NCBI RefSeq assembly: GCF_963678635.1
Contig: NC_087062.1
Location: 89,505,845 to 89,569,844, forward strand
Direction of reading: 5' to 3'
DNA: 64,000 bases
Source of the DNA: Symsagittifera roscoffensis
Lineage: Eukaryota > Xenacoelomorpha > Acoela > Convolutidae
Shown here: positions 57,471-64,000 of the stretch, one piece after another
How the letters are laid out: each line of letters opens with the position of its first letter
How positions within the stretch are numbered: position 1 is the first letter of the stretch
Notes under the pieces: generated by a model
Databases searched by the model: none
Told to the model about the DNA's origin: nothing
What the model saw: only the letters and a program-made list of their open reading frames with translations
Translations under genes and position numbers: made by a program

Positions 57471-58214
57471 TTTAGTAAAACAAAGTCACAAAGGGGCGGT
57501 GTTGGTGTTGTTCCAGTTGAGGTTTGAGCATACTGGGTTTGAGGTTTTCTGTTCGTCGTTGATGTAGGTTGATGTTGAGTCTATACGTGATGACCCGTGA
57601 CAGTACGATTGATTTTTTTCCAAAAAAAACCTAAATATCTTATCGTCGACTTAATTGAGCTAGATTCCGTAGTCTCAAAATCTAATAGTTAGTTGGTTAC
57701 CCCCGAAAGCGGTCAAAACCGTACAACTAAAAAAAGTTTCACACAGTTCTTAATTATTGCAACCTTTTCGTTCGATGTGGGCAAGAAACTACGGCGTAGG
57801 TCTGTTTGTTTCCAGTCGATTTTCAGCCTGAATAACTACTGTAATTATTCTGTATTTTTTCACATTTTTTTATATTATTGACTGATTCTTATGGCTCACT
57901 AGCTAAATAATAAAGAACTTTAAAAAAAAAAGCTACTTGCACAACAACTGGCTAGTTAATTCTCAAAATATCTTCTAGTTAGTTCTCAAAATATCTTAGC
58001 AGCGAAAGAAACATTTGAGGGCGTTGGTCAAACGTAGCATACTTAGTCGGACAAAATTAAAGTTCACACTAAAATTAAAAGGCACAGATTGGGTTAAATG
58101 AGTAGTTTTATTTGATAACTTCAAACAACAACAAGCTTTTGCTTCAATCTAGCAAATAAAATGATTCACAAGGTCACTTATAGAATTAAAATCAAAAATC
58201 TTAGCATAAAAATC
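57471..58214. other. Non-coding region upstream of the secreted-protein gene
   Basis: About 740 bp, AT-rich, no convincing gene. A short plus frame at 57693-57881 has no recognisable features. It would contain the promoter of the gene starting at 58215; no clear TATA or other element could be fixed. Confidence 0.4.
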
Positions 58215-59399
58215 ATGTGTGCGCTCAAAATAGTGTTTTGTGTATTATTTCTGTCATCTTTGTCAGTTGTGAAATGTTGGGATGGGTTTCTATTCGACCA
58301 CGAAAGAGACCAAGGCATGCGCAGCAGCTGGAGTCAGGTAGGACAGACTGAACCCAAGAATTATTTAAAAGTAGGAATCTACTTAACAATCTCCCCCACC
58401 CCCTCCTCCGCCCATTTCAAGAAAGGGGGGGGGAGTGAGATTGCTAAGTAGATTACTTGCAGCGATTTCTCGACCAATCAGAATGCAGCAAACAGTGCGA
58501 ATTTACTGTTTATATTTACAGGGGTGGAGATTTTTAGTAGATACAATAGGGGGGAGATAGTTAAGTAGATCCAAAAGCAGTTACTTAAAATCATACTCTA
58601 ACAATATTTAAAAAAAGTTAATTAAGAAATACTCAGGTGTTGGCTTCAAATTAGTTAAAGTAACTATCATTCGAAAAAATTAAGTTACGTAGCATTGACT
58701 CGCATTGAGTTTTTTCGTCCCATATCTGCTTCACTTCTATCGAAAAATATCATCGAAAAAGTTCTTGAGATGCAGTTTTATTTCAAATAGTAGTTTGAGA
58801 TTTTAAACGTTGATACATAAGCGTAGTTTGCGTTGATACATAAGCGTTCAATACTTAAACGTTTACACGTTGAATACATAACCTAATGTTATGAGAATCT
58901 GCGAATTAAAGGGTAATGCGGCTCTTTTCCTCTACCCCCCAAACTGCATTTCAAGGTTTCATTTTTTCATTATTGTTTTTTGGGTTACAACGAGTGACAG
59001 TTCTATCTTAAGTATGAAGACCATATCTGTTCACAATTGTTGGTTTGTTCACCATGCAAAGTTTTCACTGCGTTGTGACAACGTTAAAATGTTTGTTGAA
59101 ACTTGAACATCAAGTGTGTGAATGTGTGTGTGTGTGTGGGGGGGGGGGGGGGAGGGGCGTTGATTCTATTGTTATTTGCGAGTATTTTTCAGGCGCATAT
59201 CAGATCACAGATGGAGGTTCTTCATTGGTGGAAGACCAAATACACCCCCCAAGTTCCCTGCTTCGCCCCCTGCCACCAGAGCAAACCCAACTTCGTCAGT
59301 ACCGCCGAATGCGCCATCGGGGGAAGATACAACGTACGAATTATGCCTCTCATCGGCAGGCGGGAATCATGCGTGTGCTATTGTTACGTCATTGAATAA
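58215..59399 (+). CDS. Small secreted cysteine-rich protein, two exons
   Basis: Exon 1 (58215-58337) encodes MCALKIVFCVLFLSSLSVVK, a typical signal peptide, then a short charged segment ending SSWSQ. It is followed by GTAGGA as donor. Exon 2 (59193-59399) follows a TATTTTTCAG acceptor in the same phase and gives HIRSQMEVLHWW, PCFAPCHQSKP, TAECAIGGRYN and ESCVCYCYVIE before TAA. The product is 109 residues with six cysteines after the signal region in the pattern C-x3-C-x12-C-x19-C-x-C-x-C. I do not recognise the family; a hormone-like, venom-like or defence peptide cannot be told apart by eye. An in-frame upstream ATG at 58161 would hide the signal peptide and is less likely. The 855-bp intron holds a hairpin element and a GT/G microsatellite. 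Confidence 0.6.
58374..58572. mobile_element. Short hairpin (MITE-like) element in intron
   Basis: GGAATCTACTTAACAATCTC at 58374, followed by CCCCACCCCC, is mirrored at 58425-58454 (GGGGG...GAGATTGCTAAGTAGATT) and again at 58549-58572 (GGGGGGAGATAGTTAAGTAG ATCC). The outer pair would make a 199-bp element with inverted ends; the inner pair forms a hairpin with a 20-base loop. No coding capacity. Confidence 0.5.
59123..59152. repeat. (TG)n and poly-G tract
   Basis: A run of TG dinucleotides to 59138 followed directly by 15 G. It lies in the intron 40 bp before the acceptor of exon 2. Confidence 0.95.
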
Positions 59400-59794
59400 A
59401 ATTCTGTTCCTCAGCAAACTCACCATTTTCAACAATCAATTTAAATACTCACATTCACTGACTTCCGTTTCAGTTTAATCTTTTCTTCGGCAATTTCGCA
59501 ATTTTCCATCGACCGATTCGTATTATAGTACATTTCTACCAGCGATTTATTTGAATGCTACCGAATTACTTGAATATTTTTATACCTCACCTTAAACGAT
59601 TTTTATACCTTTTTGGCGTGTTTTACTCCATTTTTCTGAACACATACCGGTGGGTGGTTGGGTAATCGTTACTTATCAAATCATGAAAATTTTGTTCTTA
59701 AGTACAAAATTCACGTATATTTAACGTTTAATTCAGTCCTGAATAGGGCGGATACTCGCTACAAGGTACCACAGGTGGAAATTTTTAGAGAGAA
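59400..59794. other. AT-rich 3' flank
   Basis: No gene seen. It should contain the 3'UTR of the secreted-protein gene; an AATAAA begins at 59396, overlapping the stop codon, and is a possible but very early poly(A) signal. Confidence 0.4.
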
Positions 59795-59996
59795 ACCTCG
59801 AGCCCGGTGCAAACTTACATTGACTACGGTCGAAACATAACATAAGCACCTTCGAAACATATCTCGAGTACGGTCGAAACATACCTCGAGCACGGTCGAA
59901 ACATACCTCGAACACGGCGGAAACTCACATCGAGCACGATCGAAACATATCATAAGCACCTCCAAAACATACCTCGAGTATGGTCGAAACATACTG
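59795..59996. repeat. 22-bp tandem repeat
   Basis: About nine units related to CTCGAGCACGGTCGAAACAT, some with CATAAGCACC instead. Open frames across it merely reflect a period close to a multiple of three. Confidence 0.85.
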
Positions 59997-60179
59997 GAAC
60001 CAGACCTAAACTAGTATTTATCATTAGTTATTTTTATGATATTTTATCTCTATAAAATATTTAATAATAACCAATCATACTCCATCAAACTAACAACCTA
60101 TTTATTTCTGAAGTGTTGAAACCACTTGTAGTTTCAACACCAGAACAATTTGAATTATACTTAGAATACAGTTGTTCTC

Positions 60180-61560
60180 ATTCTGGGACTAACTCGCGCA
60201 AACCGGTGTACACTAGATCTTTTGAGACTAGGAGATAAAAGAATAAGATTAAGATTGGTATTAGACTAAGAAGTTGCACGAATCTATCCGGCTGAAAAAA
60301 AGATAGCGTGACGAGCAGATGGCGTAACTTATCTGAAATTACTCTTTGAGTATAGTAATCAAAACATAACTCATCTGGTGCGACCAAAAGTCTCGAACAG
60401 ACCTTAACTAACCTAGAATTAGACAAAAATTAGAATAGAACTAGACAAATACAACATTTTCAAAATGTTGTAAGACAAAAACCTAATAGATATGTCTCTA
60501 CGCCTCAATAGATAAGACCCAATATTCCGAAAAATACGAGAACTACCCGGTATTGGAAGAAGACGCCGAACTAGAGACGACATACGATTAGGAAGAAATG
60601 TACCAATTGATTTCATGATAGTACGACAAAAAAAGATCAAACTTTTGTATTTAGGATACTACCTGCAGTAAATTTAAATTTTCATTTACTGAAATAATAC
60701 TTGAAGAACTATCTTCAATAACCTTTCACGGCGCCAAACCTAATAAATGTACAATAACGATCAATAAAAACAACACTTGTCGTTTTCCTTTAATCAGCTG
60801 TAAATTGAATAACATCTTGAAAAATATTTATTGAATATAAAAATACAAAAATTAGATAGTATAAACCATAAACTGTTAATATATATAAATCATCTCATCG
60901 TCCCAGCTTCATCACCTAAATCAAAACAGCGAATTTCAAAAGCTAACAATCATCAAAACTAAAACTTAACCTTAACCCTCTAATTTTGAAATTTCAAGGC
61001 TTATCCTTGCTTTCACTTGAATTATTTTCATTTAAATAAAAGATCATCAGTTCTTTCCTTGGATCTTTAAATTAAACTATATCTCAATTTTCATTTTTCT
61101 AAATATCTAAATCGCTGATCATCAAGGCCTATCCTTGGATCAAATAGAACAATCTTTTTCATCCTTCTCAATTTATTTAGTGTCTATCGACCTCAAACGT
61201 CGATTTACTACCCAACCCTTATCAACGACCCAGAATTAACAGAAATTTGTCAAAAAAACTAACCAATTTAATTAAGATAAACAGTGAAGAACTTCGCTTA
61301 CTCATCCTTCGCTTGATCCCCCTCCGCTTAGATGACCCAGGCTAAAACACTTAAACTTAGTAAATCATAAAGTAGTATCTAACGAAGTACTTGCGTTCTA
61401 ATTATAGCTGAAACTGGTGGATCGATTTACTATTCTCCAACCCTTAATCGCAAATCACAACCCTAAGTAAGATTAGGTAGGTCTAACCTAGCTTAGAATT
61501 AGTCAAGTGAAAGTACAAATCATTCTTAGGAATCGATATACGCTTTTCTCTCCAACCCAA
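60180..61560 (-). repeat. Diverged inverted copy of the dispersed repeat
   Basis: The minus strand at about 61560-61370 (AATCTTACTTAG, GGGTTGGAGAATAGTAA, TATAATTAGAAC) matches the plus strand at about 40780-40880. The minus strand at about 60345-60180 matches 42677-42870. The order is the same, so this is one older, inverted copy. No gene is seen. Confidence 0.5.
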
Positions 61561-61867
61561 ATATACGACCCAAATTAAGCTAAACTCAAAAAATCTTAAG
61601 AGCTAACAGTTTAAGGCATTAGAATTTTTAATCCAGATTTTGCATCCATCATCCTAGTCCTAAATTAATAGAAAAATATTTTTCAAAACGAAGAAACGCA
61701 GTCTCAGAATCAGAAACAACCGCAATACAAGAACTTCATAAATTAAAAGACTCAATAAACAAAAACCATCAAATAGACGACCAACTGAACCTCGAGGACA
61801 GGTAAAATTTAGTCAAAATTAAATTGTAAACTCACTCGAAAAAGGAGAAAGTCCGTGCACAATGTAA

Positions 61868-62296
61868 AAATCAAAAGACAACTTCTTGATAACTATCTCA
61901 ACGGTATGTATGTGTAGTTTCACATCACAATGTGGAATCTGCACTATCGAAATCAGATCACCAAGTGCATTTCATGACAGATATATCATTCAAACTGATG
62001 ATGTAGATATTGAATTTTCAAAAGTTTTTACACAATACATCAAAAGCATACAACACCAAAACTCACAAAGAGCAAACTCGATATTTACAAACGATGTATT
62101 CTCACTTATCTATAGCTATTTATTTAGATTAGAATTGAATGAACCTCAAGGCGATTCACTTACTCAAACATCTCGACATACAATTGTACGACAGAAAATA
62201 CATATATTTTCAAAGTTTTTAGCATGGTTCATAATCTATTATTTCAATCACAATATTGATCTTATTAAACAAGCAAGAAAAAATATTAGACCATAA
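61868..62296 (+). other. Open frame of unknown status
   Basis: 143 codons without a stop in AT-rich DNA and without an early ATG; contains CGICTIEIRSPSAFHDRYII and a hydrophobic FLAWFIIYYF. It could be an exon, an old mobile-element remnant, or chance. No family recognised and no splice sites were fixed. Confidence 0.2.
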
Positions 62297-62330
62297 AAAA
62301 CAGATGACAAAAACTGTACTGGCAGAACAA

Positions 62331-63641
62331 TCAGATTCTGTTTGGGACAAACTAATTTAAAAACGAAGAAAGCTGAAGGGGCTGGAGTTGTGCCCCAAAA
62401 CAGTTATTTTAGATAGTTTTAGCTTCTTGGAATGACCTAAATTTAATTTATTAACGTCAAAGTTCATTTTCAGGATATGAGAAGCCAGTAGTTGGGGGAA
62501 AATGCAGATCCATCTCCGACCGATGGGGTGATTTTCTCTACTGAACCAAAACAAAAGTATTGTTTTAAAATAATAGTAATAAATACTTGCCTTGTTTTAA
62601 GAATGAATTTGTGGTCTGAGGATACTGAGACCCAGCCATGAGCTCACTATTTTCACATGCAATTAAGTGTTTTAGCACGCTTCTGTTGAACAGAAACGAT
62701 TTTGTCGATCCGTTTTTACGAGAACCACAATGGATTGACTATGGTAGAGAAGGTTAAGAGCACCTAAAGCTCTAATTAGCCGCAACATAATCGTTTGAAG
62801 ATCTAGCTTTAATTTCCGTCCGTATTTACTTCCGAGCGAAGGTTACATATATTTCCGAACCGTATAATCAGAAATTACGATCACCACTTAAGTAATTGTA
62901 TATTTTTAAGTCTGGTTGCTTAAAGCTGAGTTTAAACATAAGTTTTTTTCTCAACAGATGAACCCGGTGAATTGTCGGCAAGTTCTTTCATCCATTTTAT
63001 CAGATTCTGTTTGGGACAAACTAATTTAAGAACGAAGAAAAACTGAAGGGGCTGGAGTTGTGCCCCAAAACAGTTATTTTAATTAGTTTTAGCTTCTTGG
63101 AATGACCTAAATTTAATTTATTAACGTCAAAGTTCATTTTCAGGATATGAGAAGCCAGTAGTTGGGGGAAAATGCAGATCCATCTCCGACCGATGGGGTG
63201 ATTTTCTCTACTGAACCAAAACAAAAGTATTGTTTTAAAATAATAGTAATAAATACTTGCCTTGTTTTAGGAATGAATTTGTGGTCTGAGGATACTGAGA
63301 CCCAGCCATGAGCTCACTATTTTCACATGCAATTAAGTGTTTTAGCACGCTTCTGTTGAACAGAAACGATTTTTTCGATCCGTTTTTACGAGAACCACAA
63401 TGGATTGACTATGGTAGAGAAGGTTAAGAGCACCTAAAGCTCTAATTAGCCGCAACATAATCGTTTGAAGATCTAGCTTTAATTTCCGTCCGTATTTACT
63501 TCCGAGCGAAGGTTACATATGTTTCCGAACCGTATAATCAGAAATTACGATCACCACTTAAATAATTGTATATTTTTAAATCTGGTTGCTTACAGATGAT
63601 TCCGGTGAATTGTCGGCAAGTTCTTTCATCCATTTTATCAG
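62331..63641 (+). repeat. Two direct repeats related to the retroelement LTR
   Basis: 62331-62999 recurs at 63000-63641 (period about 669) with few differences and a 31-bp indel near 62930/63590. Inside each, GTCTGAGGATACTGAGACCC and the CCGAGCGAAGGTTACA end (at 62847 and 63517) match the minus-strand LTR at 35268-36184 and, less closely, the right LTR. They look like a duplicated partial LTR with downstream sequence, with no internal element between. Confidence 0.65.
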
Positions 63642-63835
63642 ATGGTAAAAACTAGGAACTCAAACTTGATGTTAGTACATGAATAATGTGACTCACAAAT
63701 TCTAGGGAAGATTAGCTTCACAAACGCCTCAACTACTGCTTTAACTACTATAATTAAATCATTTAATTAGGTAGCTACATAGAAAACACTTGTTATTGGT
63801 TGGAAAAAACTTAGATTGTCCTGAACACAAATTAA

Positions 63836-64000
63836 ATTCACTTCCTTGCGGATATTGATAGTTTTTTGTCTGAACTGAAGTTAAATAGTATACCTAGAAA
63901 GAATTTAGGTGTGATTGAGGCAGCTGCAAAGAAATATGCTAAGAATGTGAAACGGACCCCCTCTGACAAATTTGTTGAAAAAACCAGAAAGTATTTAAAG
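63836..64000 (+). other. Coding-like open frame cut by the window edge
   Basis: 55 codons open to the end of the window, with a composition typical of protein (FLADIDSFLSELKLNSIPRK, VIEAAAKKYAKNVKR, FVEKTRKYLK). There is no ATG. It could be an exon beginning at an AG at about 63880 or part of a mobile-element protein. The rest lies outside the window. Confidence 0.3.

Noticed and set aside
59795-59996. CRISPR-like spacing of the 22-bp repeats
   Set aside because: The units are contiguous without unique spacers, and the setting is a eukaryotic genome.

Overview
The window reads as a repeat-rich, AT-rich stretch of an invertebrate animal genome. Spliced genes with GT-AG introns, a GT43 glucuronosyltransferase of the glycosaminoglycan linker pathway, a BLOC1S1/GCN5L1 homologue, LINE and Ty3/gypsy debris and a fixed 200-N scaffold gap all point to a eukaryotic, metazoan draft assembly. 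I cannot name the species or phylum from sequence alone.

Layout. (1) 1-9.1 kb: three host genes, all on the minus strand: a four-exon NADPH-dependent FMN reductase-like gene with a 3.4-kb intron holding a long pyrimidine-rich repeat; a two-exon BLOC1S1 homologue; and a GT43 glucuronosyltransferase with a likely 5'UTR intron. A 783-bp palindromic element and a 76-bp tandem repeat lie between the first two. (2) 9.5-33.5 kb: one very large (about 24 kb), decayed Ty3/gypsy-type LTR retroelement on the plus strand. It has a 503-bp left repeat, a 3-kb leader with a duplicated hairpin, gag with CCHC zinc knuckle, protease, RT-RNase H, integrase, then about 10 kb of extra coding sequence. That cargo includes a macro (ADP-ribose-binding-like) domain at the pol C-terminus, an SGNH/GDSL-hydrolase reading frame, a possible second SGNH-like frame, and several frames I cannot assign. 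Its 3' end carries a 2,130-bp tandem duplication, then an 880-bp right LTR. Both outer ends abut the same 40-bp sequence. (3) 33.5-57.5 kb: two copies of a ~10-kb segmental duplication (about 33.5-43.4 and 47.2-57.5 kb) separated by a partial copy of the plus-strand element's 3' end and a 200-N gap. Each copy holds, on the minus strand, the 3' portion of a second, diverged element of the same kind, with its own ~920-bp LTR and recognisable homologues of the unassigned accessory frames. (4) 57.5-64 kb: mostly non-coding and repetitive, with a probable two-exon small secreted cysteine-rich protein gene, a hairpin-forming element in its intron, a 22-bp tandem repeat, an inverted copy of a dispersed repeat, and two direct repeats related to the ~920-bp LTR.

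The main point of interest is the retroelement. Its accessory frames recur in the same order in a diverged relative, which argues that they are part of the element rather than accidental captures. Every copy here is broken by stops, shifts or deletions, so this window shows fossils and not an active element.
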